Position numbers and translations under genes: made by a program
The notes under the pieces: model-generated
What the model was told of the DNA's origin: nothing
What the model saw: only the letters and a program-made list of their open reading frames with translations
Databases searched by the model: none
Part shown: positions 47,483 to 57,021 of the stretch, one piece after another
Position numbering within the stretch: position 1 is the stretch's first letter
Layout of the letters: each line of letters opens with the position of its first letter
Origin: Serratia sp. UGAL515B_01
Lineage (GTDB): Bacteria; Pseudomonadota; Gammaproteobacteria; Enterobacterales; Enterobacteriaceae
Length of the DNA: 64,000 bases
Direction of reading: 5' to 3'
Assembly (NCBI RefSeq): GCF_033095805.1
Contig: NZ_CP109901.1
Location: forward strand, 3,717,766 to 3,781,765

Positions 47483-48400
47483 ATGAGCCTATCAACCCCC
47501 ACCACCCCAGCTCGAGCCTGGCTGGAAAGTTTACGACCGCGGACCCTACCATTGGCCTTTGCCTCTATCTTCGTGGGTTCAGCTATTGCTGCGTGGCAAG
47601 GTAGTCTGAAGCCAAGTGTGGCAGCGTTGGCTCTAATCACTGCGGGTCTGTTGCAGATCCTTTCCAATCTAGCTAATGACTACGGCGACGCAGTGAAAGG
47701 TAGCGATAAAGAAGACCGTATCGGCCCATTGCGTGGCATGCAAAAAGGCATGATTACACAGAGCCAGATGAAACGAGCAATGATGCTAATGGTGCTCCTC
47801 ATCACCATTTCCGGCTGTTGGCTGATAGCCGTTGCCTGTGAAAAACCCAGCGATGTTGTTGGTTTCCTGGTGTTGGGTGGATTGGCGATTATTGCGGCTA
47901 TAACCTATACCGTTGGTGCCAAACCTTATGGTTATATGGGGTTAGGTGACATGTCGGTGCTGGTCTTTTTTGGTTGGCTCAGTGTGGCGGGGAGTTACTA
48001 TTTGCAAACCCATACCTTTGACACCATCATCATGCTGCCAGCAACAGCATGTGGTCTGTTAGCCACTGCGGTTTTGAATATTAATAATCTGCGCGACATC
48101 GAAAGCGATCGAGACAACGGAAAGCATACCCTGGTGGTTCGCCTTGGCCCAAAGAATGGGCGCTATTATCACGCATTTCTGTTGAGCGCCGCCGTGGTGT
48201 GCTTCGCTCTGTTCACCCTGCTTAATCTTCACAGCCTCTGGGGCTGGTTGTTTCTTTTGGCCACCCCGCTACTTTTCCGGCATGCTCTGCGAGTGTTGCG
48301 AGACCAAACGGCCATCGGTATGCGGCCAATGCTGGAACATATGGTAAAAGCGGCATTACTGGCCAATGTGTTATTCGCTATTGGCGTAGTACTCAGCTAG
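47483..48400 (+). CDS. menA: 1,4-dihydroxy-2-naphthoate polyprenyltransferase
   Basis: MenA is an inner-membrane UbiA-family enzyme that attaches an octaprenyl chain to DHNA to make demethylmenaquinone. The start at 47483 (MSLSTPT) gives 305 residues; upstream codons lie in the hslVU terminator and are rejected. The two Asp-rich prenyl-diphosphate motifs are NDYGDAVKGSDKEDR and NNLRDIESDRDNGK, and eight or nine hydrophobic segments are visible. Confidence 0.95.
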   Translation: MSLSTPTTPARAWLESLRPRTLPLAFASIFVGSAIAAWQGSLKPSVAALALITAGLLQILSNLANDYGDAVKGSDKEDRIGPLRGMQKGMITQSQMKRAMMLMVLLITISGCWLIAVACEKPSDVVGFLVLGGLAIIAAITYTVGAKPYGYMGLGDMSVLVFFGWLSVAGSYYLQTHTFDTIIMLPATACGLLATAVLNINNLRDIESDRDNGKHTLVVRLGPKNGRYYHAFLLSAAVVCFALFTLLNLHSLWGWLFLLATPLLFRHALRVLRDQTAIGMRPMLEHMVKAALLANVLFAIGVVLS

Positions 48401-48596
48401 GCTGAATCCCTTGATTACACGCCAGCATCGCTGGCGCAAAGGCGGGAAACACGCGGTTCGATGGGCAAAATTAAGCGATGAACAACACCGTTGTGAAGCC
48501 CGTATAAACGCTAATACTTTGAAGGTGATGTAAGAGACTCTTACCACCTGCCTGAATCTTGCAATCGCTTGGATATCCTTCCTTGCATTGATGATT

Positions 48597-48626
48597 TTGC
48601 CAACAGGGCGGATAAAGGGATATACT
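48597..48626 (+). promoter_or_regulatory. Probable rraA promoter
   Basis: TTGCCA (48597-48602) and TATACT (48621-48626) are 18 bases apart and 34 bases before the rraA start. A CGCCAGC/GCTGGCG hairpin (48420-48436) just after menA has no T run. Confidence 0.5.
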
Positions 48627-48659
48627 GATTACACCAGCGGCAAACAGACGTAAAATCCT

Positions 48660-49145
48660 ATGAAATACGATACTTCCGAACTCTGCGATATCTATCAGGA
48701 AGAGGTCAACGTAGTTGAGCCTCTGTTCTCTAATTTTGGCGGGCGTACTTCATTTGGCGGGCAGATCACAACGGTGAAATGCTTCGAGGATAACGGCCTG
48801 TTGTTTGAACTGCTCGAAGAAAATGGCCGAGGCCGTGTATTGCTGATCGATGGTGGTGGTTCTGTGCGCCGTGCACTCATCAACGCGGAATTGGCTCGCT
48901 TGGCAACTCAAAATGAGTGGGAAGGTATTGTCGTTTACGGTGCTGTCCGCCAGGTGGACGATCTGGAAGAGCTGGATATCGGCATTCAAGCGATGGCAGC
49001 GATACCGGTAGGTGCATCCAGTGATGGCATCGGCGAAAGTGATATTCGCGTTAATTTCGGTGGCGTCACCTTCTTCTCTGGCGATCACCTGTATGCCGAC
49101 AATACCGGCATTATCCTTTCTGAATACCCACTCGACATCGAGTAA
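48660..49145 (+). CDS. rraA: RraA, inhibitor of RNase E
   Basis: RraA is a ring-shaped trimer that binds the C-terminal scaffold of RNase E and slows mRNA decay. The 161 residues match E. coli RraA from MKYDTSELCDIYQ through NFGGRTSFGGQI to the acidic end. The fold is shared with MenG-like aldolases but the methyltransferase function once proposed is not supported. It is convergent with zapB. Confidence 0.97.
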   Translation: MKYDTSELCDIYQEEVNVVEPLFSNFGGRTSFGGQITTVKCFEDNGLLFELLEENGRGRVLLIDGGGSVRRALINAELARLATQNEWEGIVVYGAVRQVDDLEELDIGIQAMAAIPVGASSDGIGESDIRVNFGGVTFFSGDHLYADNTGIILSEYPLDIE

Positions 49146-49158
49146 TCGCGGAATATGA

Positions 49159-49182
49159 CAAAGGGCGCTTCCGCGCCCTTTG
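49159..49182. terminator. Hairpin between rraA and zapB
   Basis: CAAAGGGCGC-TTCC-GCGCCCTTTG is a perfect 10-bp stem in the convergent gap, probably terminating both genes although the T runs are short. Confidence 0.7.
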
Positions 49183-49202
49183 CGATCACAGCGAATAGAA
49201 GA

Positions 49203-49442
49203 TCAAACTTCTTCCATTTTGCCCAGCAATGCGCGCAAGCGTTCTTGCCAGAGGTGCTGTTCTTCTTTCAATTGCTGATTTTCGCGCACCAGCGATTCAT
49301 GATTTGCTGATGCGTTCTGAACTTCTTGAGACAGAGTATTATTTTTCTCTTTTAGCTCTTCAATTTCCATCTGCAGTAACGTGATGGTATCGATCGCCTG
49401 CTGAACTTTTGCTTCCAGTTTTTCAAATACTTCAAATGACAT
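49203..49442 (-). CDS. zapB: ZapB, cell division coiled-coil protein
   Basis: ZapB is a cytosolic coiled coil that links ZapA on the Z ring to MatP on the terminus region of the chromosome. The 79 residues are almost entirely one heptad coiled coil (LEAKVQQAIDTITLLQMEIEELKEKN and on), with start MSFEVFEKLE as in E. coli. Confidence 0.96.
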   Translation of the reverse strand: MSFEVFEKLEAKVQQAIDTITLLQMEIEELKEKNNTLSQEVQNASANHESLVRENQQLKEEQHLWQERLRALLGKMEEV

Positions 49443-49544
49443 TCTTCAGTCCCCTCATGATAGCAAGGCGTACATCCATAAGTAGCGCCACAACACACGT
49501 TGTAGCTACTGCGAATATGCTCGCGCCAAGTGACACGCGCTTTT

Positions 49545-49663
49545 CTCCCTATTGCCTTCAAGTGACAACGGTATTAACAGCCTTCTCCCCCAGCCGTTTT
49601 TACCAAGCTCCTGGGGTTTCATTCAGTTACCGTCTACCTGCTACTTGAAATCCCTAGTGTATA
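49545..49663. repeat. Diverged ERIC element upstream of zapB
   Basis: On the plus strand CCTTCAAGTGACA, CCCCCAGCC, AAGCTCCTGGGGTTTCATTC, TACCGTCTACCTGC and CCCTAGTGTATA follow each other in the order of a reversed ERIC. The core is mutated and no longer a perfect palindrome. It lies about 100 bases before the zapB start, on the zapB promoter side. Confidence 0.7.
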
Positions 49664-50244
49664 GAGAAAGTACGCTTGTCTTGATAAAACGCTCTCTAGA
49701 TAGAGACGATTGTAAGTAGCCTGCCTCTCAGTGTCTAGCGACATACCGGTCCAACGTGTAGTCTGTTGCAATTTTCATGCTGTAACCATCAGTAAAAATC
49801 GAAAATCTCCTTGCGCACTGATGGGATAGTTAATAAATGGCTGTCAGATGGTGGCTTAAATCATCGTTTATTGGGTCAAGTATTCAATATGTTGCTCCGC
49901 AATAAAAATAGCACCCATGCTCTGTGTTCTCTTCAGGTATTCAGGCTGGTTTTAAACACCCTTTTGTATACGCCAGACTATGTAGCAGTACACTCATTGA
50001 ATACATGACCCGTTTATTGGTACAAAAAGAACGCTTGCCCACTCGAATTCGCTCAATTTTATGACGAGGCACACACATTTTGATTTCGCTATTTCTCGTT
50101 TATGTTCGCTAACGATAAATTCACACCTCGCATTCAACTGATAACTGATAACTGGACGATATGGAATTAACAGTACCCTTAGCCGAGCCTATATACCCGT
50201 CTAAGGTATAAGACTATAACCGTCGTCTGCAGGACAATGACATT
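49664..50244 (+). promoter_or_regulatory. glpFK control region with GlpR operators
   Basis: No convincing gene lies in these bases. TTTCGCTATTTCTCGTTTAT followed by TATGTTCGCTAACGATAAA (about 50083-50119) resembles tandem GlpR operators, whose consensus is an inverted TATGTTCG..CGAACATA. Such operators let GlpR repress glpFK until glycerol 3-phosphate is present. A 65-codon open frame at 49811-50008 with a TTG start has no ribosome site and is not believed. Confidence 0.55.
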
Positions 50245-51090
50245 ATGAGCCAAATCACCCATCCCACCTTAAAAGGACAGTGCATAGCGGAATTTCTCGG
50301 CACTGGTCTATTGATATTCTTTGGCGTAGGTTGTGTTGCCGCGCTTAAATTGGCAGGGGCCAGTTTTGGTCAGTGGGAAATCAGCATCATTTGGGGACTT
50401 GGTGTTGCCATGGCCATTTACTTGACGGCTGCTGTTTCCGGTGCGCACCTTAATCCAGCAGTGACCGTTGCGTTGTGGCTGTTTGCTTGCTTTGATGGGC
50501 GCAAAGTACTGCCTTATATTGTGGCGCAAATTGCCGGTGCATTCTGTGCCGCGGCTTTGGTTTATGGATTGTACTATAGCCTGTTCGTAGATTTTGAAAC
50601 TACACACCAGATGGTTCGTGGCAGCAACGAAAGCCTCGAGTTAGCCGGGATTTTCTCTACTTATCCGAACGCCCATATTTCTGTCGGCCAGGCCTTCCTG
50701 GTAGAAACCGTGATCACCGCCATCCTGATGTGCCTGATCTTGGCGTTAACCGACGATGGTAACGGTATTCCCCGTGGTCCTCTGGCCCCCTTGTTAATCG
50801 GTATTCTGATTGCCGTTATCGGTGCATCCATGGGACCATTAACTGGCTTTGCAATGAACCCAGCACGTGATTTTGGACCGAAGCTGTTCGCCTGTCTGGC
50901 AGGTTGGGGAAACGTTGCCTTTACTGGTGCACGTGATATTCCTTACTTTCTGGTACCCATCTTCGGCCCAATTGTTGGTGCTGGCCTAGGGGCTTTTGGC
51001 TACCGTGCACTGATAGGCAGCCAATTGCCCTGTGATGTCTGTGCAGAAGAAGAGCAGCCCACATCCCCCCCAGAACAACGTGAAGCGTGA
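50245..51090 (+). CDS. glpF: Glycerol facilitator (aquaglyceroporin)
   Basis: GlpF is an inner-membrane channel for glycerol. The 281 residues contain six membrane helices and both NPA half-helices: HLNPAVT near residue 68 and MNPARD near residue 206, where the aspartate marks a glycerol rather than a water channel. The C-terminal tail is cytosolic and rich in Glu and Pro. glpK follows 42 bases downstream. Confidence 0.97.
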   Translation: MSQITHPTLKGQCIAEFLGTGLLIFFGVGCVAALKLAGASFGQWEISIIWGLGVAMAIYLTAAVSGAHLNPAVTVALWLFACFDGRKVLPYIVAQIAGAFCAAALVYGLYYSLFVDFETTHQMVRGSNESLELAGIFSTYPNAHISVGQAFLVETVITAILMCLILALTDDGNGIPRGPLAPLLIGILIAVIGASMGPLTGFAMNPARDFGPKLFACLAGWGNVAFTGARDIPYFLVPIFGPIVGAGLGAFGYRALIGSQLPCDVCAEEEQPTSPPEQREA

Positions 51091-51132
51091 TTGATACCCC
51101 GTTTTAACGGTTTACAACAGCAGGATTAAAAT

Positions 51133-52641
51133 ATGACAACCGAAAAGAAATATATTGTTGCTCTCGATCAGGGAACTACCAGTTCACGTGCCGTTGTGCT
51201 CGACCACGATGCAAACATTGTTGCGGTTTCACAACGTGAATTTACGCAAATCTACCCCAAAGCAGGCTGGGTGGAACACGATCCCATGGAAATTTGGTCA
51301 TCACAAAGTTCAACGTTGGTTGAAGTACTGGCCAAAGCCGACATCAGTTCTGATCAAATCGCTGGTATTGGCATTACCAACCAGCGCGAAACAACTATCG
51401 TTTGGGAAAAAGAAACCGGTAAACCCGTTTATAACGCCATCGTCTGGCAGTGCCGCCGCACTGCAGAAATCTGCGAAAAACTCAAGCGCGATGGCATGGA
51501 GGAGTATATCCGCCATAATACCGGCTTGGTGGTTGATCCTTACTTCTCGGGAACAAAAGTCAAATGGATCCTCGATCATGTTGAAGGTGCCCGCGAACGT
51601 GCCAAACGCGGAGAACTGCTGTTCGGTACAGTAGATACTTGGCTAGTTTGGAAAATGACTCAAGGGCGTGTGCATGTGACCGATTATACCAACGCCTCAC
51701 GTACCATGCTGTTCAACATCCATAAGTTGGATTGGGACGAACAGATGCTTGAAAAGCTGGATATCCCACGAGCCATGCTGCCAAAAGTTCGTCCATCCTC
51801 TGAAATTTATGGGCAGACCAACATTGGGGGCAAAGGCGGTACACGTATTCCCATCGCGGGGATTGCCGGTGACCAACAAGCGGCGTTATATGGCCAACTC
51901 TGTGTGCAACCAGGTATGGCAAAAAATACCTATGGCACAGGCTGCTTCCTGTTGATGAACACCGGTAATGAAGCGGTACGCTCCAACCATGGTCTGCTGA
52001 CCACTATTGCCTGTGGCCCTCGTGGTGAAGTCAATTATGCGCTGGAAGGTGCAGTGTTTATTGGCGGCGCATCTATCCAGTGGTTACGCGATGAGCTGAA
52101 ACTGATCAGCGACGCAACCGATTCTGAATACTTTGCCACCAAGGTAAAAGACAGCAACGGTGTGTACGTGGTTCCCGCTTTTACCGGCCTGGGCGCACCA
52201 TACTGGGACCCATATGCCCGTGGTGCCATTTTTGGCCTGACTCGCGGCGTGAACAGTAACCACATTATCCGTGCCACTTTGGAGTCCATCGCCTATCAGA
52301 CCCGCGATGTATTGGATGCTATGCAGGCCGATGCTAATACCCGCTTGCAATCGCTGCGAGTAGATGGTGGCGCTGTTGCCAATAACTTCCTGATGCAGTT
52401 CCAGTCCGACATTCTGGGAACCCGTGTAGAGCGCCCCGAAGTGCGGGAAGTAACGGCTCTAGGGGCCGCCTACCTAGCAGGGCTCGCGGTGGGTTATTGG
52501 AACGATTTGGATGAAGTGAAAAGCAAAGCCAACATTGAGCGTGAATTCCGTCCTGGCATCGAAACAACCGAGCGTAATTTCCGCTATGATGGTTGGAAGA
52601 AAGCCGTCACCCGCGCACAAGCTTGGGAAGATCACGAGTAA
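51133..52641 (+). CDS. glpK: Glycerol kinase
   Basis: GlpK phosphorylates glycerol to glycerol 3-phosphate and so traps it in the cell. The 502 residues match E. coli, with DQGTTSSRAVVLDHDANIV at the N terminus (ATP site), the FGGY signatures YGTGCFLLMNTG and GGAVANNFLMQFQSDIL, and the fructose-1,6-bisphosphate loop around residue 230 (GGKGGTRIP). The enzyme of this family is inhibited by EIIA-Glc and fructose bisphosphate. Confidence 0.98.
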   Translation: MTTEKKYIVALDQGTTSSRAVVLDHDANIVAVSQREFTQIYPKAGWVEHDPMEIWSSQSSTLVEVLAKADISSDQIAGIGITNQRETTIVWEKETGKPVYNAIVWQCRRTAEICEKLKRDGMEEYIRHNTGLVVDPYFSGTKVKWILDHVEGARERAKRGELLFGTVDTWLVWKMTQGRVHVTDYTNASRTMLFNIHKLDWDEQMLEKLDIPRAMLPKVRPSSEIYGQTNIGGKGGTRIPIAGIAGDQQAALYGQLCVQPGMAKNTYGTGCFLLMNTGNEAVRSNHGLLTTIACGPRGEVNYALEGAVFIGGASIQWLRDELKLISDATDSEYFATKVKDSNGVYVVPAFTGLGAPYWDPYARGAIFGLTRGVNSNHIIRATLESIAYQTRDVLDAMQADANTRLQSLRVDGGAVANNFLMQFQSDILGTRVERPEVREVTALGAAYLAGLAVGYWNDLDEVKSKANIEREFRPGIETTERNFRYDGWKKAVTRAQAWEDHE

Positions 52642-52668
52642 ACGACCTTGCGGTTTCACACCAAGCAC

Positions 52669-52696
52669 GCGCTGCCTGATTGGCGGCGCTTTTTTT
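52669..52696 (+). terminator. glpFK terminator
   Basis: GCGCTGCC-TGATT-GGCGGCGC forms an 8-bp stem with one U-G, followed by seven T. It separates glpK from glpX, so glpX probably also has its own promoter. Confidence 0.85.
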
Positions 52697-52826
52697 GCCT
52701 CCCCCTGCGCTCATCGCACTGTGATAAACTTTATCCACTTTAGGTTCTTCAAGTCACACCATTGCTGGCTGCAATTCAAGATCCTTTAGGTATAACTTGC
52801 TCCCCTTTCCCTCAGACAGGTTTGCT

Positions 52827-53837
52827 ATGAAACGTGAATTAGCCATCGAGTTTTCCCGTGTTACCGAAGCCGCCGCGCTGGCCGGCTATAAATGGCTAGG
52901 GCGTGGTGATAAAAACGCCGCCGACGGGGCTGCCGTCAATGCCATGCGCATTATGCTTAACAAAGTGGATATCGATGGCCGTATCGTGATCGGCGAAGGT
53001 GAAATCGATGAAGCCCCCATGCTGTATATTGGTGAAAAAGTCGGAACCGGGCAGGGGGATGCGGTGGATATTGCCGTTGACCCGATCGAGGGCACACGGA
53101 TGACGGCAATGGGCCAATCTAACGCACTGGCAGTATTGGCCGTGGGCGATCGCGGTACCTTCCTGCATGCGCCCGACATGTACATGGAAAAACTGGTCGT
53201 TGGTCCACAAGCACATGGCGTTATCGATCTCAACTTACCACTGGCCACCAACCTGACCAACATCGCCAACTCTCTGGGTAAACCATTAACCGAACTTACC
53301 GTGATCACACTGGCAAAACCTCGTCACGACGCGGTGATTGCGCAAATGCAGCAACTCGGAGTGAAAGTTTTTGCCATTCCCGACGGCGATGTCGCAGCTT
53401 CAATCCTGACCTGCATGCCTGAAAGCGAGGTGGATGTGATGTATGGTATTGGTGGCGCGCCAGAAGGCGTGATATCCGCCGCCGTTATCCGAGCTCTGGA
53501 TGGCGACATGCAGGCACGCCTGCTTCCACGGCATCAGGTAAAGGGAGACAACCAAGAAAACCGCCGCATCGGCGAAAACGAGTTGGCACGGTGTAAACAA
53601 ATGGGCATCAAAACCGGAGAAGTGTTAACACTGGGCCAAATGGCACGCAACGACAACGTCATCTTTGCAGCGACAGGCATCACCAAAGGGGATCTGCTGG
53701 AAGGTATTAGCCGCAAGGGCAATATGGCCACCACCGAAACGCTACTGATTCGTGGTAAGTCGCGCACCATTCGCCGCATCCGCTCAACCCATTATCTGGA
53801 CCGTAAAGACGTCTCATTGCACGAATTTCTGCTGTAA
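52827..53837 (+). CDS. glpX: Fructose-1,6-bisphosphatase, class II
   Basis: GlpX dephosphorylates fructose 1,6-bisphosphate in gluconeogenesis. From ATG 52827 (MKRELAIEFSRVTE) it has 336 residues, as in E. coli. Metal-binding motifs GEGEIDEAPM and DPIEGTRMTA are intact, as are GDGDVAAS-type (PDGDVAASILT) and TETLLIRGKSRT segments. It lies in the glp cluster but after a terminator. Confidence 0.97.
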   Translation: MKRELAIEFSRVTEAAALAGYKWLGRGDKNAADGAAVNAMRIMLNKVDIDGRIVIGEGEIDEAPMLYIGEKVGTGQGDAVDIAVDPIEGTRMTAMGQSNALAVLAVGDRGTFLHAPDMYMEKLVVGPQAHGVIDLNLPLATNLTNIANSLGKPLTELTVITLAKPRHDAVIAQMQQLGVKVFAIPDGDVAASILTCMPESEVDVMYGIGGAPEGVISAAVIRALDGDMQARLLPRHQVKGDNQENRRIGENELARCKQMGIKTGEVLTLGQMARNDNVIFAATGITKGDLLEGISRKGNMATTETLLIRGKSRTIRRIRSTHYLDRKDVSLHEFLL

Positions 53838-53843
53838 GTCACA

Positions 53844-53872
53844 AGGGCTCGGCATTCTGAGCCCCGTTTTTG
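53844..53872 (+). terminator. glpX terminator
   Basis: GGGCTC-GGCATTCT-GAGCCC is followed by CGTTTTTG, ending just at the stop codon of the convergent emrD. Confidence 0.85.
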
Positions 53873-53873
53873 C

Positions 53874-55058
53874 TCAAACACGGTACCCTTGGTGCTGCAT
53901 ACGGCTGGATAATGGCCACCAACACAGCAAGATCAACAATGCCATAGCAAACATCAGCAAACCAAGGCTGAATTGCCCGGTTTGTGGCAACATGGCGGAA
54001 GCCCAGGTCGCCAGACCAGACCCTAAGTTCTGCATGCCGCCCACCAACGCACCTGCGGCACCCGCCAGATAAGGGAACGGCTCCATAGCACCCGTCGTCG
54101 CTAATGGAAATAACATACCGGCGCCAAAGAAAAATAGTGCCGCAGGCACAATCAGCGTCCAAATGTTCATTATGCCGAACCAACCGGGGAGCCACATCAT
54201 CACACCAGCTAACAGGCAACTGAGTACTGAGTGCCACATCAAAGTGTGAAACGATTTTCCATCTCTGCCTGCATACCATGCACCGAAAAACGCGAGTGGG
54301 ATCGGCAAGATAAACAGGATACTCACTGTAAATCCACTCAACCCCAACACGCCCCCCATCAAAACGCCACAACTGGCTTCAAATACCGCAATCCCTGCCA
54401 GTGCGCCAACCAGCATTACTAGATAGCAACTGAAGGTGCCATCTGCTAACAGTTGACGAAAGCAGGAAAGCATAAAACGTTTTTCTGTTTGCTGCGGTCG
54501 GGTTTCTGGTAGCCGACGGTACATAGCAAATGCAACGCCTGCACATAACACAAACAAGAAGGCATAGCACGCTCTCCAACCGAACGCCATCGCCAGCATC
54601 CCCCCAATAATCGGGGCCAATAGTGGGCTGACCAGTATCCCCATATTCAACACACTGTTTGCGTAGCGCAGTGCCGTACCAGAATATAAATCGCGCGGCA
54701 TAGTCCTAGCCATCACGCCTGCCACGCCGGTGCCCATGCCCTGAATGGCACTTGCCGCAACCAACAGCGCCAAGCTGGTGGATAGTAATGCACCCAGCGC
54801 TCCCAGCATAAAAATCATCATACCGGCCAGGATCACCGGGCGGCGACCAATACGATCAGATAGTGGCCCATAGAATAATTGCGAGAAACCGTAAGTCATC
54901 AGGTAAGCCGCCATGACACGTTGTACAGCACCGTTTTGTACTGAAAGATCGCGGGCAATATCCGCAATAGTGGGAACATAAATGGTTTGTGCCATCTGAC
55001 CTACGGCAATCAACAGGATCAGCATCACCAATAGGTGAAAGTTATTAATTTCTCTCAT
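53874..55058 (-). CDS. emrD: EmrD, MFS multidrug efflux protein
   Basis: EmrD is a 12-helix proton-coupled MFS exporter of amphipathic compounds. The 394 residues match E. coli EmrD closely: VGQMAQTIYVPTIADIARDLSV, the motif A GPLSDRIGRRPVIL (64-77), and FFGAGMLFPLATTGAMEPFP. In E. coli the gene is elsewhere on the chromosome, so its place beside glpX is a difference in gene order. Confidence 0.94.
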   Translation of the reverse strand: MREINNFHLLVMLILLIAVGQMAQTIYVPTIADIARDLSVQNGAVQRVMAAYLMTYGFSQLFYGPLSDRIGRRPVILAGMMIFMLGALGALLSTSLALLVAASAIQGMGTGVAGVMARTMPRDLYSGTALRYANSVLNMGILVSPLLAPIIGGMLAMAFGWRACYAFLFVLCAGVAFAMYRRLPETRPQQTEKRFMLSCFRQLLADGTFSCYLVMLVGALAGIAVFEASCGVLMGGVLGLSGFTVSILFILPIPLAFFGAWYAGRDGKSFHTLMWHSVLSCLLAGVMMWLPGWFGIMNIWTLIVPAALFFFGAGMLFPLATTGAMEPFPYLAGAAGALVGGMQNLGSGLATWASAMLPQTGQFSLGLLMFAMALLILLCWWPLSSRMQHQGYRV

Positions 55059-55657
55059 TGTCTTCGCTAACGTATTTAACCATCACAGCACGCATCTATG
55101 GCTCGTACACTCAAGACGCACCTCTTTGGTAAAATAAGCTAACAAATCTGCTTTTTTTAGCGAGTTTCGAGCTGAAATCGCCAACCTTAATGCTGGCAGT
55201 AATCGCAACCAGCCACGTAAATTAAAGTGTACGCATAACGGAAAAAACTCAAAACCGTCAGACTTTCATGGGGTTAAATTTAGCATTTAATCGATAATAG
55301 CTTTCATCAACTTGAAATAGAATACCGCGCAGGGATTTGGTTTATGAAAGGTGCATCGTTAAAGACCCTGGATTTTATTGGCCAATATCAGGGCATAATC
55401 GCCTAAAGATGTCCGCTAACATCTGAAATCTTTTAAACTATGTGAATTGGTTTGTTACGAGTAAACCTGGCTCTCCGCGAACCCAGTAATGCAGCCCTTA
55501 CATCTTGAAAGGCGATAGGTCGGAGAGTGACGGAATATTGTTGGGAGCAGCGCATACCCTATTTTTGGCAATGGTTACCGGATAGAACGCACCATACATG
55601 CAACGTCCGGCTCACGACATTGTGCTTTTTTGATTCAACCACGGGAGCATTAAAAGT
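55059..55657. other. emrD-fpr spacer without a recognised gene
   Basis: These 599 bases separate the divergent emrD and fpr. I see no tRNA or clear terminator. The only small frame with a ribosome site is a 20-codon one at 55344-55406, listed separately. Fpr is SoxS-activated in E. coli, but I could not place a convincing SoxS box. Confidence 0.4.
55344..55406 (+). CDS. Possible 20-residue peptide
   Basis: ATG 55344 opens a 20-codon frame (MKGASLKTLDF..., ending in GIIA) with AGGGA 8 bases upstream. I do not recognise it. A frame this short occurs easily by chance, and there is no second genome to test conservation. Confidence 0.15.
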   Translation: MKGASLKTLDFIGQYQGIIA

Positions 55658-56404
55658 ATGGCTGAATGGGTTAGTGGCAAAGTGGTACGAGTACAACACT
55701 GGACAGACAGGCTGTTCAGCATCATCGTCAATGCCCCGATCGACAATTTTACAGCCGGGCAATTTGCCAAGCTGGCGCTGGAAATCGATGGAGAACGTAT
55801 TCAACGTGCTTACTCTTACGTCAATGCACCCGGCAATCCTGAGCTAGAGTTTTACCTAGTTACCGTGCCAGAGGGAAAACTCAGCCCACAGCTTCGAGAG
55901 TTAAAACCGGGCTCTGAAGTGATGATCACTAAGGAAGCCGCAGGATTCTTTGTGCTGGAAGAAGTGCCGAATTGCGACACGTTATGGATGCTTGCGACTG
56001 GCACCGCGATCGGCCCCTACCTCTCAATTCTGCAAGAAGGTAAGGATCTGGAACGGTTTAACAATCTGGTTCTGGTTCACGCGGCACGCTACGTTCAAGA
56101 TCTCAACTACCTACCGTTGATGCAGCAATTACAACAGCGCTATAACGGTAAGCTACATATTCAAACCGTGGTCAGCCGCGAAGCGGTAGGTGGGTCGTTG
56201 ACCGGACGGATCCCGATTCTACTTGAAAGCGGGCAATTGGAGACAGCGGTAGGCCTAACCATTGATGCTGAAACCAGTCACGTGATGTTGTGCGGAAACC
56301 CACAGATGGTTCGCGACACTCAACACACGCTGAAAGAACATCGTCAAATGCGCAAACACTTGCGCCGAAAACCAGGGCATATCACCAGCGAACATTACTG
56401 GTAA
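55658..56404 (+). CDS. fpr: Ferredoxin/flavodoxin-NADP+ reductase
   Basis: Fpr moves electrons between NADPH and ferredoxin or flavodoxin, feeding ribonucleotide reductase activation, biotin and methionine synthesis. The 248 residues have the FAD motif RAYSYVNAP (about residues 49-57), the NADP motif TGTAIGPYLSIL (about 115), and the C-terminal aromatic HYW. The stop codon directly abuts that of yiiR, with no base between. Confidence 0.96.
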   Translation: MAEWVSGKVVRVQHWTDRLFSIIVNAPIDNFTAGQFAKLALEIDGERIQRAYSYVNAPGNPELEFYLVTVPEGKLSPQLRELKPGSEVMITKEAAGFFVLEEVPNCDTLWMLATGTAIGPYLSILQEGKDLERFNNLVLVHAARYVQDLNYLPLMQQLQQRYNGKLHIQTVVSREAVGGSLTGRIPILLESGQLETAVGLTIDAETSHVMLCGNPQMVRDTQHTLKEHRQMRKHLRRKPGHITSEHYW

Positions 56405-56824
56405 TCAGCAGAACTTGACCGGTTCGGCTTCCGGGCCGAACCGGTTATCGCCCTCAGTACCGACAAAAGCGCCTAAATCGATCATCATCATTACAATGAT
56501 CAGTGTCGGAATGAATCGTCCAATCCCCCACTGCCATATGGGGGCGAGTATCTGCCAATTACCCACCGCCAACATCCACGCCAAGACCAACAATAAAGCC
56601 CACCATCCTGTTTTGTTACGATCGTGCAGCCGTTTAACCAACACTGCTGCCGTTGGCCACAGTAGCACCACGATAAAAAAAGCAACAGACTGGATCGCCA
56701 CCAGCTGGTAATTAGCCAAGGTAAAAGCCACCGCCATCAAAACCACCCAGACCGCCATCCAGAGCCAGAAATCACGCCGACCAATACGGCCTTTAAATGA
56801 AAAACACCACTGCTGTAAAGTCAT
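56405..56824 (-). CDS. yiiR: YiiR, DUF805 membrane protein
   Basis: A 139-residue protein of the DUF805 family, recognised by the N-terminal FSFKGRIGRRDFWLW and the RLHDRNKTGWWALL motif between helices. About four membrane segments predict an inner-membrane protein of unknown function. Position between fpr and yiiQ is the same as in E. coli, which supports the name. Confidence 0.85.
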   Translation of the reverse strand: MTLQQWCFSFKGRIGRRDFWLWMAVWVVLMAVAFTLANYQLVAIQSVAFFIVVLLWPTAAVLVKRLHDRNKTGWWALLLVLAWMLAVGNWQILAPIWQWGIGRFIPTLIIVMMMIDLGAFVGTEGDNRFGPEAEPVKFC

Positions 56825-57021
56825 TTGTCCTTATACTCTAGGCATGCCCCTATTATTCTTCACAGTGTAACACGGCGATATCAGGTTGAGTGAATCACCC
56901 GGATAATGTAGGGGCTGCATACCGTTTTTCCGTCTGCGAACAATCATCATGTGGAATTTTTGACATTCCCCCTTGGTTGTCGCTTTAATCAGAGTCATCT
57001 TTGTTACCGATGCTGTCTATC

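Noticed and set aside
49811..50008. 65-codon frame upstream of glpF
   Set aside because: It starts with TTG, has no ribosome site, resembles no protein I know, and lies in a promoter region.
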